Notes under the pieces: generated by a model
What the model was told of the DNA's origin: nothing
The model's input: the letters and a program-made list of their open reading frames with translations, nothing else
Database searches by the model: none
Source: Pontimonas sp.
GTDB taxonomy: Bacteria > Actinomycetota > Actinomycetes > Actinomycetales > Microbacteriaceae
DNA: 31,723 nucleotides
Assembly: GCA_017852615.1 (NCBI GenBank)
Contig: JAFMKX010000001.1
Span: 117,533 to 149,255 of the forward strand
Direction of reading: 5' to 3'
In this document: one piece after another, positions 7,022-16,938 of the stretch
Numbering within the stretch: the first letter of the stretch is position 1
Layout: every line of letters begins with the position of its first letter
Translations under genes and position numbers: made by a program

Positions 7022-8479
7022 TTAGGCGTGTAACGCTTGATCGTTCGCGCCAACGGGCGCCGGTAATAGCGTAGACCCTTGCAAGTATGTATCGACCTGT
7101 GCGGCCACCGCGCGTCCCTCAGCAATAGCCCAGACAATCAACGATGCGCCGCGTCCGGCATCTCCGGTAACGAACACCCCCGGTTTCGTGGTGGTGTAGT
7201 CGTTGTCTCGGCTCAGATTGCCTCGCTCGTCCACACCAATCTCCAGCTGATCAGTGAGAGACCCGTGCTCAGCACCCCGGTAACCCAGGGCTAAGAGCAC
7301 CAAATCAGCCGGTATCTCTCGCTCGGTACCTGGTGTGGGGAACCGACCACCATCGCGGTATTCCGTTTCACAGACCACAACGGCACGAACCTCTCCGGCG
7401 TCGTTGCCCAGGAACTCCACGGTAGAAGCGAGGAACTCCCGAGATCCCCCTTCTTCGTGCGCGCTTTGGACCTCAAACACAATCGGGTCAGTAGGCCACG
7501 GAGCATCCATCGGACGCTCTGTGGGGGGTTGCTTACCAATGGCCAGCATCGTGGTCGAGAGAGCATGCTGGCGGTGGGCAGTTCCGAGGCAATCCGCTCC
7601 GGTGTCTCCCCCGCCCAAGATAACGACGTGTTTTCCCTCCGCCGTAATGTGGCCCACCACGTCATCACCGGCTTGAATCCGATTGGCAGGGGTGAGGTAT
7701 TCCATGGCGTGATGAATTCCCAAGAGGTCCCGACCAGGAATGGACAACTCTCGTGGGACGCTGGCACCGGTAGCAATCACGACGGCGTCGTAACGTTGGC
7801 GCAACTCCTCCCAGGTGATGTCCACCCCAATGTTGACGCCGGCCCGGAATCGCGTCCCCTCGGCCTGCATTTGGGCAAGCCTCTGGTCTATGTGCTTCTT
7901 TTCCATCTTGAAATCGGGAATTCCGTAGCGAAGCAGTCCACCAATACGGTCATCACGATCAAAAACGGCCACGGTGTGACCGACTCGAGTGAGTTGTTGA
8001 GCCGCTGCCAAACCCGCTGGCCCACTGCCCACTACGGCAACAGTCTTACCCGTGAGTCGCTCAGGAGGGTTCGGGGTGACATAGCCACTAGCCCACGCCT
8101 GGTCGATGATGGAAACCTCAATTTGCTTGATGGTGACCGGCGGAGCATTGATCCCTAAGACACAGGAGGATTCACAGGGAGCTGGACACAAGCGCCCAGT
8201 GAATTCCGGGAAATTATTGGTCTCGTGGAGGCGCTCACTAGCGCCACGGTGATCACCACGGCGCACCAAATCGTTCCACTCGGGAATCAGGTTTCCTAGC
8301 GGACAGCCCTGGTGGCAAAAAGGAACCCCACAATCCATGCAGCGCGTGGCTTGCTGGGTGAGCACACCAGGTTCGCTGGGGCCATAGACCTCACGCCAAT
8401 CCCCAATGCGCACTTCCACCGGACGTTTCGCCGGAATTTCCCGGTCAGGATATTTCAAAAAACCACGAGGATCAGCCAC
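7022..8479 (-). CDS. gltD: Glutamate synthase small (beta) subunit
   Basis: Feeds NAD(P)H electrons to GltB for converting glutamine plus 2-oxoglutarate into two glutamates. The chosen GTG at 8479 gives 485 residues beginning MADPRGFLKY, the family N-terminus; GGAGG lies 6 nt upstream and the start overlaps the gltB stop as GTGGCTGA. An in-frame start 48 nt further upstream would only add gltB-antiphase sequence. Iron-sulfur ligands are Cys47, Cys50, Cys55, Cys59 and Cys98, Cys102, Cys106. The FAD-binding loop is VVGSGPAGLAAA (149-160), and the NAD(P)H loop is VVILGGGDTGADC (about 285-297). Translational coupling fits the 1:1 subunit need. Confidence 0.97.
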   Translation of the reverse strand: MADPRGFLKYPDREIPAKRPVEVRIGDWREVYGPSEPGVLTQQATRCMDCGVPFCHQGCPLGNLIPEWNDLVRRGDHRGASERLHETNNFPEFTGRLCPAPCESSCVLGINAPPVTIKQIEVSIIDQAWASGYVTPNPPERLTGKTVAVVGSGPAGLAAAQQLTRVGHTVAVFDRDDRIGGLLRYGIPDFKMEKKHIDQRLAQMQAEGTRFRAGVNIGVDITWEELRQRYDAVVIATGASVPRELSIPGRDLLGIHHAMEYLTPANRIQAGDDVVGHITAEGKHVVILGGGDTGADCLGTAHRQHALSTTMLAIGKQPPTERPMDAPWPTDPIVFEVQSAHEEGGSREFLASTVEFLGNDAGEVRAVVVCETEYRDGGRFPTPGTEREIPADLVLLALGYRGAEHGSLTDQLEIGVDERGNLSRDNDYTTTKPGVFVTGDAGRGASLIVWAIAEGRAVAAQVDTYLQGSTLLPAPVGANDQALHA

Positions 8480-11400
8480 CTGTGGCCTCCAAAATTCGAT
8501 TCCATACGACGTCGCCGTTGGGGTCAAGCCCCTCCGACTCTGCTTGTTCCCGGGTGCGAAGCACTGCTTGGTAGTCCCGTGGTGTGATTTTCACAAAGGA
8601 CGAAGTCGTACCTTCGGGGTCTTCGAGCAAACGACTTGCCAGAGGTGAACCAGTCTTAGCACGGTGCTGTGCCAGCAAGTCCAGAAGAATTTCCTTATCT
8701 GCCGCCCCCAGTGGGCCAATTTCTAGTTCTCCACTGGTCAGGGCGTCCTTATTGACCCGCTCCTGGCGAAGCTTCCATACATAGGCCGTTCCACCGGACA
8801 TTCCAGCGCCTAGGTTGCGCCCGGTGTCGCCCAGAATCAAGGCAAGACCACCGGTCATGTATTCCAGAGCGTGATCGCCCACGCCTTCGACTACGGCTGT
8901 TACCCCGGAGTTTCGCACGAGGAAGCGCTCCCCCACGACCCCGGAGATGAACATGGTGCCCGACGTCGCTCCATAACCCAGAACATTTCCGGCAATCACG
9001 TTGCGCTCAGGGGGGAAGAGAGATCCTTCTGTTGGTCGCACCACGATGGAGCCTCCCGAGAGACCCTTACCGACATAGTCGTTCGCGTCGCCGTGCAAGG
9101 TCAGAGAAATACCACCGGGCATAAACGCCCCCAACGACTGTCCCGCTGACCCGCGCAGCGTGATGGTGATCGTGTCGGAGGGAAGACCGTGTTCCCCGTG
9201 GGCCATCGTGACCTCGTGACCCAACATGGTCCCCACGGCACGTTCGGTATTGCGAATAGGAAGGTCAATCTCGACCTTCTGGCCATCCTTCAGCGCCGAC
9301 TGACTGAGTTCGATGAGTGCATTATCGAAGTGTTCGTTGATTTCGTGATCTTGACCCTCGTTACGAACTCTTGCCGCTCCAGAGGAGAGATGCTCGATCG
9401 ACAGAATGGGAGAAAGGTCTAGTCCATCAGCCTTCCAGTGGTGGATTGCCTTTTCGACATCGAGTAACTGAGCTTGGCCAATAGCTTCTTCCAGAGTTCT
9501 AAAGCCAAGCTCCGCTAGATATTCGCGAACCTCTTCTGCCAAGTATTCAAAGAACGTTTTCACGAACTCCGGCTTTCCCGTGAAGCGCTCGCGCAGCTGT
9601 GGATTTTGGGTAGCAACCCCCACAGGGCAGGTGTCGAGGTGGCAGACCCGCATGAGGATGCAGCCGCTGACGACCATCGGAGCGGTGGCGAAGCCATATT
9701 CCTCAGCCCCCAGTAATGCCGCAATGACGACATCGCGACCGGTCTTCATTTGACCGTCCACCTGCACGGTGACACGACCACGCAAATTATTGACCATCAG
9801 GGTCTGCTGTGCTTCGGCTAGGCCGATTTCCCAGGGCGTTCCGGCGTGTTTGAGGGAATTGAGTGGGCTGGCACCCGTTCCACCATCGTGACCCGAAATG
9901 AGGACCACATCAGCTTTAGCCTTCGCCACACCGGTGGCGACAGCCCCAATGCCGGATTGGCTGACCAATTTCACGTGCACGCGGGCGCTCGGATTAGAGC
10001 GCTTGAGGTCGAAAATCAGCTGCTTTAGGTCCTCAATGGAATAGATGTCGTGGTGCGGAGGTGGAGAAATGAGCCCGACTCCCGGGGTGCCATGGCGAAG
10101 CTCCGCAATCCAGGGATAGACCTTATTCGCGGGTAGTTGACCACCCTCGCCCGGCTTTGCTCCCTGAGCCATCTTGATCTGTAAGTCATCGGCCATGCTC
10201 AAATACAAACTGGTCACACCAAAGCGACCCGATGCGATCTGCTTGATTTTGCTGCGACGGAGAGGGTCTCTCAACCGCTCTGGGGACTCGCCACCCTCAC
10301 CCGTGTTACTCCTCGCGCCAAGCTCATTCATCGCCACCGCGAGAGTTTCGTGCATTTCCGGAGAAATGGCTCCCATGCTCATCGCTCCCGTGGTGAACCG
10401 AGCAATGATCGACGCGCCAGATTCCACCTCATCCAGAGGAACCGGGGTGCGGCCTTCGGTCTTGAACCGGAAGAGCCCTCGCAGGGTCATCAAGCGTTGA
10501 GCCTGGTCATCCACCGTTTTGGTGTATTCCCTAAAGAGATCAAAACGCTGTGAGCGAGTGGCGTGTTGAAGCTTGAACACTGTCTCCGGGTTGAACAGGT
10601 GAGGAGGACCCTCTCGTCTCCACTGGTATTCCCCGCCCACAGCCAAGCGCTGGTGAGGGTTTGCCACCGTGGTCAGAGGATACGCACTGCGATGCCTCAT
10701 TTCGCTTTCTTGAGCGATGATGTCTAGCCCCACGCCACCGAGGATGGTGGTGGTGCCGGTGAAGTATTTGTCCACCAAATCTTCGCTCAGACCAATCGCT
10801 TCAAACGCTTGAGCTCCGGCATACGAGGCGACCGTGGATATACCCATCTTGCTCATGATCTTGAGCACACCCTTGCCCAGGCCCTTAATCATGTTCGCGA
10901 CGGCCTGTTCCGGGGTGATGTTCTCAATGACGCCACCGCGCACCAGGAACTCTGCTGTTTCCATGGCCAAATACGGATTGACAGCGGAGGCACCAAAACC
11001 AATCAGAAGTGCGACGTGGTGCACCTCTCGAACGTCGCCACTTTCGACCACCAGTCCCACTTGCATGCGCTTGTGACCGCGAATCAGGTGATGATGCACC
11101 GCGGAGAGCATCAGCAGCGTAGGAATGGGGGCAAGTTCTGCATTCGAGTCACGGTCGCTCAAGACAACAAACCCCGCTCCCGCTTCCACAGCGGCATCGG
11201 CTTGGGCACACAACTCATCCAGGCGCTCCACCAGGGCGGCTTCGCCGTCATCCACTCGGTAGAGGCCACTGAGCTTCACCGTCGCCGGTGCTCCAGAATC
11301 CAACGAAAGGTGTTCGATCTTGGCCAGTTCGTCGTTATCAATAACCGGGAACTCCATCGACACCTGGGCCGCGTGGGCAGGTGTAGCGGTGAGGAGGTTG

Positions 11401-13049
11401 CGCTCAGGCCCCAAGCCACAGGCCATCGAGGTGACGACTTCTTCCCTGATGGAATCCAGCGGAGGGTTCGTTACCTGGGCAAACTGTTGGGTGAAGTAAT
11501 CAAAGAGCAAGCGAGGACGATCCGAAATAGCAGCAATAGGGGTATCGGAACCCATAGCGCCGAGCGGTTCAGCGCCGTGCTGTCCCATGGGAGCCAGCAA
11601 CACACGAATCTCTTCTTCGGTATAACCAAAGGTCCTCTGTCGACGAGTCACTGATGCCGGAGTGTGAACGATGTGCTCTCGCTGTGGCAACTTCTCTAAT
11701 TCAATACGTTGGCCTGAAACCCAGTCCCCCCAGGGCTCTTGATGGGCCAATTGAAGCTTGAGTTCCTGGTCTTCGATGATGCGACCCTCGACGGTGTCCG
11801 CCAAGAGCATCGAACCTGGGCGCAACCGGCCCTTGCGCACCACAGTGGAGGGATCCACATCAAGAACGCCAATCTCGCTGGCGAGAATAATCAGCCCATC
11901 CGAGGTGATGACATAGCGTCCTGGACGCAACCCGTTGCGGTCCAAGGTGGCACCGACCAGGGAACCATCAGTGAATACGAGTGCGGCTGGTCCATCCCAC
12001 GGTTCCATCAGCATGGAGTGGTATTCGTAGAAGTCGCGCACGGCGGGATCCATATCGACCTGGTTTTCCCACGCCTCGGGAACCATCATCATCACTGCGT
12101 GAGGAAGCGACCGTCCTGCCAGGGTGAGCAACTCTACGACTTCGTCAAAAGACGCCGAGTCGGAGCCGCCCTCGGTCACAATCGGAAACAGCGGGGGCAA
12201 ATCTCCCAATACTGGGGAATTAAGTTGAGACTGTCGGGCACGCATCCAGTTGCGGTTCGCCCGAATGGTGTTGATTTCCCCGTTGTGGGCAATCATCCGA
12301 AACGGTTGCGCAAGTGGCCAGGACGGAAAAGTATTCGTCGAATACCGCGAGTGAACCAAGGCCAGCGTGGACACAAATCGCTCATCGGAAAGATCTGGGT
12401 AAAAAGGCTCCAACTGAAGGGTCGTCACCATGCCCTTATAGACCATGGTCCGGCAGGACAGTGAGGGGAAATAGGACCCCAGCTCTCGCTCGCACCGCTT
12501 GCGAGCTCGGAAGGTTTGCCGGTCAAGATCGATGCCCTTGAGTGGTTGCTGCTTTTCGTCCTGAAGCGCTGAGGCCACAAAAAGCTGCTCAAAGTGGGGC
12601 ATAGCTTCGCGAGCAAGGTCTCCGACGACGTCGGGGTTAACCGGCACCTCACGCCACCCGAGAACCTGCAGGCCCTCCTCGGTGGCAATGCGCTCAATAC
12701 CCGCCTTCTCGGTGTCTCTGGCAGCGACGTCGCTGGGCAAAAAGGCAGTCCCCACGGCATACGAACCCTTAGCGGGAAGCTCAAACCCGGTCACTTCAGA
12801 GAAAAACGAGTGCGGAATCTGGGTGATGATTCCCGCCCCATCACCAGTGCCGGCATCAGAACCCACGGCGCCTCGGTGTTCCAGATTCCGAAGCGCCTCG
12901 AGTGCCTTTTCGACGATGTCGTGACCGGCAGTGCCTCGAAGAGTGGCCACCATGGCCAAGCCACAGGCGTCGCGATCATGGGCAGGGTTATAGAGCCCCT
13001 GTGCTGCTGGTTGCGAGCTAAAGCGCTGGTAGGGGGGTAATGCAGTCAT
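8472..13049 (-). CDS. gltB: Glutamate synthase large (alpha) subunit
   Basis: Catalytic subunit of glutamate synthase, 1525 residues from the ATG at 13049. That start has GAGG about 10 nt upstream and gives MTALPPYQRF; an in-frame TTG at 13088 lacks support. Domains in order: type 2 glutamine amidotransferase, where Cys29 in RDACGLAMV becomes the N-terminal nucleophile after removal of a short propeptide; a central domain; the FMN-binding synthase barrel (TGAMSMGAIS, GEGGESPERL, SGHDGGTGASP); a 3Fe-4S site with three Cys in GCILMRVCHLDTCPVGVA; and the C-terminal beta-helix domain (GGSIVVRP, GGTAYVW). It overlaps gltD by 8 nt. A promoter-like sequence lies in the 75-nt gap after lgt. Confidence 0.98.
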   Translation of the reverse strand: MTALPPYQRFSSQPAAQGLYNPAHDRDACGLAMVATLRGTAGHDIVEKALEALRNLEHRGAVGSDAGTGDGAGIITQIPHSFFSEVTGFELPAKGSYAVGTAFLPSDVAARDTEKAGIERIATEEGLQVLGWREVPVNPDVVGDLAREAMPHFEQLFVASALQDEKQQPLKGIDLDRQTFRARKRCERELGSYFPSLSCRTMVYKGMVTTLQLEPFYPDLSDERFVSTLALVHSRYSTNTFPSWPLAQPFRMIAHNGEINTIRANRNWMRARQSQLNSPVLGDLPPLFPIVTEGGSDSASFDEVVELLTLAGRSLPHAVMMMVPEAWENQVDMDPAVRDFYEYHSMLMEPWDGPAALVFTDGSLVGATLDRNGLRPGRYVITSDGLIILASEIGVLDVDPSTVVRKGRLRPGSMLLADTVEGRIIEDQELKLQLAHQEPWGDWVSGQRIELEKLPQREHIVHTPASVTRRQRTFGYTEEEIRVLLAPMGQHGAEPLGAMGSDTPIAAISDRPRLLFDYFTQQFAQVTNPPLDSIREEVVTSMACGLGPERNLLTATPAHAAQVSMEFPVIDNDELAKIEHLSLDSGAPATVKLSGLYRVDDGEAALVERLDELCAQADAAVEAGAGFVVLSDRDSNAELAPIPTLLMLSAVHHHLIRGHKRMQVGLVVESGDVREVHHVALLIGFGASAVNPYLAMETAEFLVRGGVIENITPEQAVANMIKGLGKGVLKIMSKMGISTVASYAGAQAFEAIGLSEDLVDKYFTGTTTILGGVGLDIIAQESEMRHRSAYPLTTVANPHQRLAVGGEYQWRREGPPHLFNPETVFKLQHATRSQRFDLFREYTKTVDDQAQRLMTLRGLFRFKTEGRTPVPLDEVESGASIIARFTTGAMSMGAISPEMHETLAVAMNELGARSNTGEGGESPERLRDPLRRSKIKQIASGRFGVTSLYLSMADDLQIKMAQGAKPGEGGQLPANKVYPWIAELRHGTPGVGLISPPPHHDIYSIEDLKQLIFDLKRSNPSARVHVKLVSQSGIGAVATGVAKAKADVVLISGHDGGTGASPLNSLKHAGTPWEIGLAEAQQTLMVNNLRGRVTVQVDGQMKTGRDVVIAALLGAEEYGFATAPMVVSGCILMRVCHLDTCPVGVATQNPQLRERFTGKPEFVKTFFEYLAEEVREYLAELGFRTLEEAIGQAQLLDVEKAIHHWKADGLDLSPILSIEHLSSGAARVRNEGQDHEINEHFDNALIELSQSALKDGQKVEIDLPIRNTERAVGTMLGHEVTMAHGEHGLPSDTITITLRGSAGQSLGAFMPGGISLTLHGDANDYVGKGLSGGSIVVRPTEGSLFPPERNVIAGNVLGYGATSGTMFISGVVGERFLVRNSGVTAVVEGVGDHALEYMTGGLALILGDTGRNLGAGMSGGTAYVWKLRQERVNKDALTSGELEIGPLGAADKEILLDLLAQHRAKTGSPLASRLLEDPEGTTSSFVKITPRDYQAVLRTREQAESEGLDPNGDVVWNRILEATGG

Positions 13050-13070
13050 TTTCACCGTCCTCGACGTCAA

Positions 13071-13099
13071 AGTGTAAAGGCGGGACAACGGTGGCCCAA
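13071..13099 (-). promoter_or_regulatory. Candidate gltB promoter
   Basis: On the minus strand TTGGGC (13099-13094) and TACACT (13076-13071) are 17 nt apart. The -10 matches TAnnnT well and the -35 only in TTG. Initiation near 13064 would leave a short leader carrying the GAGG ribosome site. It suggests gltBD is expressed independently of the his-trp-lgt run. Confidence 0.4.
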
Positions 13100-13105
13100 G
13101 AATGT

Positions 13106-13120
13106 GGGAGAAAATCTCCC
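13106..13120 (-). terminator. Small hairpin between lgt and gltB
   Basis: GGGAGATTTTCTCCC on the minus strand forms a 5-6 bp perfect stem just after the lgt stop codon. It has no following T-run, so it would be at best a weak or factor-assisted terminator or an mRNA end-stabilising stem. Confidence 0.3.
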
Positions 13121-13124
13121 CGTA

Positions 13125-14132
13125 CTAAGCGTTAGGTTTACCCTGGCTTGTGGCCGGGCTCTTCACTACAACGCTGGAGTCGACGTCGTATGCATCGTCA
13201 TCGACCACAAAATAATCGTCCTGCGATTCTAGCGCAGACTCGTCGATCCATGCCTTGCCTTTGAGGTAAACCCCAGGTTCAGCTCCAGGGTGTCGCCTAG
13301 CCTGCGCCACCACAATGATGACGCCCAGCACAATGGCTGCGAGAGCACCCCAGATATTGACCCGAATGCCCAGAATGAGTTCAGCAGGATCGAGTCGAAT
13401 CGTCTCCAAGAACGCTCGCCCTATTCCGTACCACACCAGGTAGAGGCCGAAAATTCGACCCCACTGCAAAGAGAACTGCTTGCCAGCCCAGATGAGGACT
13501 AACGCTCCCACAACGTTCCACAACAACTCATAGGCAAAGGCCGGGTGGAAGAGAGTGGACTCGGGCAGCCCCACCGGGATAGCAGCATTGGGCCGATCGA
13601 TGATCAGTCCCCAGGGCAAATCGGTGGGGGAACCAAAGAGTTCCTGGTTGAAATAGTTACCCAAGCGACCAATACCCTGGGCAAGTAAGAGTCCAGGCGC
13701 CAGAGCATCGGCGAAGGACAAGAAGCGAATGCCTGATAGCCGCGCCCCGATCACTGCGCCTACCCCACCGAGAATGATGGCGCCAAAGATGGCCAAGCCG
13801 CCTTCCCACACGTAGAAGATGCGAACGAATTCGGCACCCTCATAAAAATAATCAGCGGGGTGAGTGGCAACGTGGTAGAGCCTGCCTCCGAGAATCCCGA
13901 AAGGCACCGCCCACAGTGCAATATCGAGCACTACCCACGGTTCTGCACCCCGGGCCACTAGCCTGCGATTAGTCAAAACCAACGCCACAGCAATCCCGAG
14001 AAGAATGAAGAGTGCGTATGCGTTAATAGTGAGATTAAGCGTGAACCAATCCGCTCCCAGGTCTCGGATCCAGGCTCCAATATTGAACGAGCGCCACTGC
14101 GCCGGGGGGCTAGGAATGCCGTCGGGGTTCAT
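13125..14132 (-). CDS. lgt: Prolipoprotein diacylglyceryl transferase
   Basis: Inner-membrane enzyme that attaches diacylglycerol from phosphatidylglycerol to the lipobox cysteine of prelipoproteins. The 335-residue protein has about seven hydrophobic segments between residues 38 and 285 and the Lgt signature GIGRLGNYFNQELFG (153-167). GGRLYHVATHP and WEGGLAIFGA are also family-typical. A hydrophilic, acidic C-terminal tail of about 45 residues follows the last membrane segment. The ATG at 14132 has AAGGAGA 7 nt upstream. It begins 30 nt after trpA; a place at the end of the trp genes is common in actinobacteria and implies shared transcription, not a tryptophan role. Confidence 0.97.
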   Translation of the reverse strand: MNPDGIPSPPAQWRSFNIGAWIRDLGADWFTLNLTINAYALFILLGIAVALVLTNRRLVARGAEPWVVLDIALWAVPFGILGGRLYHVATHPADYFYEGAEFVRIFYVWEGGLAIFGAIILGGVGAVIGARLSGIRFLSFADALAPGLLLAQGIGRLGNYFNQELFGSPTDLPWGLIIDRPNAAIPVGLPESTLFHPAFAYELLWNVVGALVLIWAGKQFSLQWGRIFGLYLVWYGIGRAFLETIRLDPAELILGIRVNIWGALAAIVLGVIIVVAQARRHPGAEPGVYLKGKAWIDESALESQDDYFVVDDDAYDVDSSVVVKSPATSQGKPNA

Positions 14133-14162
14133 GTCAGATTCTCCTTAGTCGCCTCAAGGCTA

Positions 14163-14960
14163 CTAGCTGCGCTTAGTCCCCGACGCGAGTTGCGAGGTGA
14201 GAGCGGCCACTGCCGCAACACCACCGGAGCCCAAGGCCTTAACCAGCGCCGAACCCACGATGGCACCATCGGCATAAGCCACCACATCGGCCACCTGGGC
14301 CGGGGTAGAAATCCCCAGACCGACACACACTCTCTGTGCTCCTTGAGCATAAAGACGACCCACCAGCGTGTGAGCAGCAGTATCGACATCCTCGCGTGCT
14401 CCGGTGATACCCATGGTCGAAACCGCATAGACAAATCCGCGGGAATCTTTGGCGGCCCGTGCTAAACGCTCATCACTCGAGGACGGCGCGGCAAGAAAAA
14501 CCCGCTCCAAGGAGTTGCCCTCAGTGGATTCCATCCATTGCGCTGCCTCATCCGGGATGAGATCGGGGGTGATGAGACCCGCTCCGCCTGCTGCCTGGAG
14601 AGCCTTAGCAAACTCGGCCACACCGTATTGCACCACAGGGTTCCAATACGTCATCACCAGAACAGGCTTGCCCGTGCGTCGCACGATCTCTTCGAGCGCG
14701 GGGAATAAAAACTTGAGCTTGAACCCATTCTCGAGCGACTTCTGAGTTGCCTCGGCAATAACGGGACCATCCATCACCGGGTCGCTGTAGGGAACACCTA
14801 ACTCCAACACGTCTGCCCCAGCGTCCAAGACTGCCACGGCAGCCTCAACGCTCGTGGCCATATCGGGAAAACCGGCGGGGAGGTAGGCAATCAGTGTCCC
14901 GCGGCCATCCTTTTTGGCTGCGTCGATGGTCTGGGCAACACTGGCAGCGGCGCCACTCAC
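14163..14960 (-). CDS. trpA: Tryptophan synthase alpha chain
   Basis: Cleaves indole-3-glycerol phosphate to indole and glyceraldehyde 3-phosphate, passing indole to TrpB. The 265-residue TIM barrel has catalytic Glu53 and Asp64 in LELGVPYSDPVMDGP, the YLPAGFPD start, and the phosphate-binding VGLGIS and GAIVGSALVKAL segments. The GTG start at 14960 overlaps the trpB stop as GTGA, so the two subunits are probably translationally coupled. Last trp gene of the run; lgt follows. Confidence 0.97.
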   Translation of the reverse strand: MSGAAASVAQTIDAAKKDGRGTLIAYLPAGFPDMATSVEAAVAVLDAGADVLELGVPYSDPVMDGPVIAEATQKSLENGFKLKFLFPALEEIVRRTGKPVLVMTYWNPVVQYGVAEFAKALQAAGGAGLITPDLIPDEAAQWMESTEGNSLERVFLAAPSSSDERLARAAKDSRGFVYAVSTMGITGAREDVDTAAHTLVGRLYAQGAQRVCVGLGISTPAQVADVVAYADGAIVGSALVKALGSGGVAAVAALTSQLASGTKRS

Positions 14961-16168
14961 GCCTGCTCCGATCCGATCAGGTGGAAATAGCGCGCGGCAG
15001 TCTCCATATCCTTGTCGCCTCGCCCGCTCAGGGACACCAGGATGGTCGCATCAGGTCCTAAGCGTTGGCCAAGGATTTGGGTGCCCGCCAGAGCGTGGGC
15101 AGTCTCAATGGCCGGAATAATGCCTTCTGTTTGGCTGAGCAAACGCAGCGCCTGCATCGCCTGGTCATCCGTAATGGGTTCATACTGGGCCCGATTAATA
15201 CTGGCCAACCACGCATGTTCAGGACCTATGCCGGGGTAATCAAGTCCTGCCGAAATCGAGTGAGATTCGACCGTTTGGCCATCCTCATCTTGGAGAACGA
15301 GAGAACGCGCCCCGTGCAAGACACCGGGGCGACCCTTAGTGATGGTTGCGGCATGGTGCGGGGTTTCTACGCCATCACCGGCTGCTTCATAACCCACCAG
15401 CTGTACTTCTTCATCATCCAAGAAGGCGTGGAAAATTCCCATCGCGTTACTTCCCCCGCCCACACACGCGGTGACCGCGGTGGGAAGAGCCCCGGTGAGT
15501 TCCAGCATTTGTGCCCGTGCTTCGACGCCAATAATCGAGTGGAAATCGCGAACAAGGAGTGGGAAAGGATGCGGTCCTGCCACTGTTCCCAGTAGGTAGT
15601 GAGTCGATTCCACATTGGCAACCCAGTCGCGCATCGCGTCGTTGATGGCGTCTTTGAGGGTGCGAGAACCCGTGGTGACAGGAACCACTTCGGCTCCCAA
15701 AAGTCGCATACGGGCCACATTGAGTGCTTGGCGCTCGGTATCCACCTCGCCCATATAGACCACGCAGGACATTCCCATCAGGGCAGCGGCAGTCGCGGTG
15801 GCGACTCCGTGTTGGCCGGCACCGGTTTCTGCGATCAGCCTGGTCTTGCCGATGCGTTGGGCTAATAACGCCTGCCCTAAGACATTGTTGATTTTGTGAC
15901 TGCCCGTGTGGTTCAGGTCTTCGCGTTTGAGAAATATACGGGCTCCACCACAGTGCTCGGCGAAGCGATGAGCTTCAGTAATGATCGAGGGCCGCCCCGT
16001 GTAGGTGCGGTGGAGTTCGGTGAGCCGAGCCTGGAATTCAGGATCAGCTTTGGCCGAAAGGTAGGCCGCTTCGAGCTCATCGAGGGCGTGAATGAGGGAT
16101 TCAGGAACGTAACGGCCGCCAAAATCACCGTAGTAGGGCCCAGATACCTCGCGCAGAGAAGTACTCAT
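14957..16168 (-). CDS. trpB: Tryptophan synthase beta chain
   Basis: PLP enzyme condensing indole with L-serine to make tryptophan, in an alpha2-beta2 complex with TrpA. The 403 residues are standard TrpB1 length. PLP-binding Lys92 lies in the signature REDLNHTGSHKINN, followed by AETGAGQHGVATA and the phosphate-binding CVGGGSNAMG loop. The ATG at 16168 overlaps the trpC stop (ATGA), and its own stop overlaps trpA (GTGA). Confidence 0.98.
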   Translation of the reverse strand: MSTSLREVSGPYYGDFGGRYVPESLIHALDELEAAYLSAKADPEFQARLTELHRTYTGRPSIITEAHRFAEHCGGARIFLKREDLNHTGSHKINNVLGQALLAQRIGKTRLIAETGAGQHGVATATAAALMGMSCVVYMGEVDTERQALNVARMRLLGAEVVPVTTGSRTLKDAINDAMRDWVANVESTHYLLGTVAGPHPFPLLVRDFHSIIGVEARAQMLELTGALPTAVTACVGGGSNAMGIFHAFLDDEEVQLVGYEAAGDGVETPHHAATITKGRPGVLHGARSLVLQDEDGQTVESHSISAGLDYPGIGPEHAWLASINRAQYEPITDDQAMQALRLLSQTEGIIPAIETAHALAGTQILGQRLGPDATILVSLSGRGDKDMETAARYFHLIGSEQA

Positions 16169-16938
16169 GCGTTCACAAACTCCCTTACTCGATTTTCGGG
16201 ATCAGATCCTGTGACGAGTGCCTCGCCGACAAGAACCCCATCTGCTCCTTGCTCACGGTAGCGGGTCACATCCTGGGAATTCACCACGGCCGATTCCGCA
16301 ATCTTGATGATTCCCGCCGGAATTCTGGTTTCTAGCCGGGAAAAGAGTGAAATATCGAGCTCGAACGTCGTCAAGTCGCGGGCATTTATGCCAATAATGT
16401 CCGCACCACACGCCACTGCGCGATCCACTTCCTCGGCGCTGTGTGCCTCCACAAGGGCCTGCATTCCCAGCGACTTGGCAAACTCCAGAAGAATTTCGAC
16501 CCGTTCATCGATCAGGCCCGCCATGATCAACAAGACCAGATCAGCACCGGCGGCTCTCGCTTCCAGAATCTGATATTCCGAATCAAGAAAATCTTTGCGA
16601 AGCACGGGGATGTGAACGGCCTGAGCGACCTTGGTCAAATCATCCAGAGAACCCCCAAACCGGCGCCCCTCGGTCAACACGCTAATGATGCTCGCTCCCC
16701 CGCGTTCATAGGCGGTAGCAAGTTCCACGGGGTCACTAATCTGGGCAAGCTCACCCTTCGAGGGGCTCTTACGCTTGATTTCGGCGATGAGGTGGACCTG
16801 CTCCCGCGGGCCCAGAGCGGCGAGGACATCCATGGGCGCGGCCACATCGGCAATAATTCGCTCGAGTTGCGCCGCAGGAACAAGGGCCTGCCTGGCTAGC
16901 CAATCCTCCCTAGCGCCGCGAAATAGTTCATCGAGCAC
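16165..16938 (-). CDS. trpC: Indole-3-glycerol phosphate synthase
   Basis: Ring closure of carboxyphenylaminodeoxyribulose phosphate to indole-3-glycerol phosphate. A 257-residue TIM barrel with the family signature IAEIKRKSPSKGEL (51-64), VLRKDFL with catalytic Lys, LLIMAGL, and GINARDLTTF. The GTG at 16938 follows the preceding stop codon with no gap (TAGGTG). AAGGA about 11 nt upstream, inside the previous gene, may serve as ribosome site. It is not fused to TrpF; actinobacteria usually use PriA/HisA for that step, and no trpF occurs here. Confidence 0.97.
   Translation of the reverse strand: MLDELFRGAREDWLARQALVPAAQLERIIADVAAPMDVLAALGPREQVHLIAEIKRKSPSKGELAQISDPVELATAYERGGASIISVLTEGRRFGGSLDDLTKVAQAVHIPVLRKDFLDSEYQILEARAAGADLVLLIMAGLIDERVEILLEFAKSLGMQALVEAHSAEEVDRAVACGADIIGINARDLTTFELDISLFSRLETRIPAGIIKIAESAVVNSQDVTRYREQGADGVLVGEALVTGSDPENRVREFVNA

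Noticed and set aside
8480..8527. N-terminal extension of GltD to 8527
   Set aside because: It reads out of frame through gltB; GTG 8479 with GGAGG at 6 nt and the MADPRGFLKY start is clearly better.
10809..12464. Long plus-strand frames (281 and 241 codons at 10809-11654 and 11739-12464) opposite gltB
   Set aside because: They lie wholly antisense to a highly conserved enzyme, show no recognisable domain and no ribosome site; they reflect codon bias on the opposite strand.
13050..13088. N-terminal extension of GltB to a TTG at 13088
   Set aside because: The extra 13 codons cover the likely -10 and ribosome site; ATG 13049 with GAGG upstream fits the family propeptide length.
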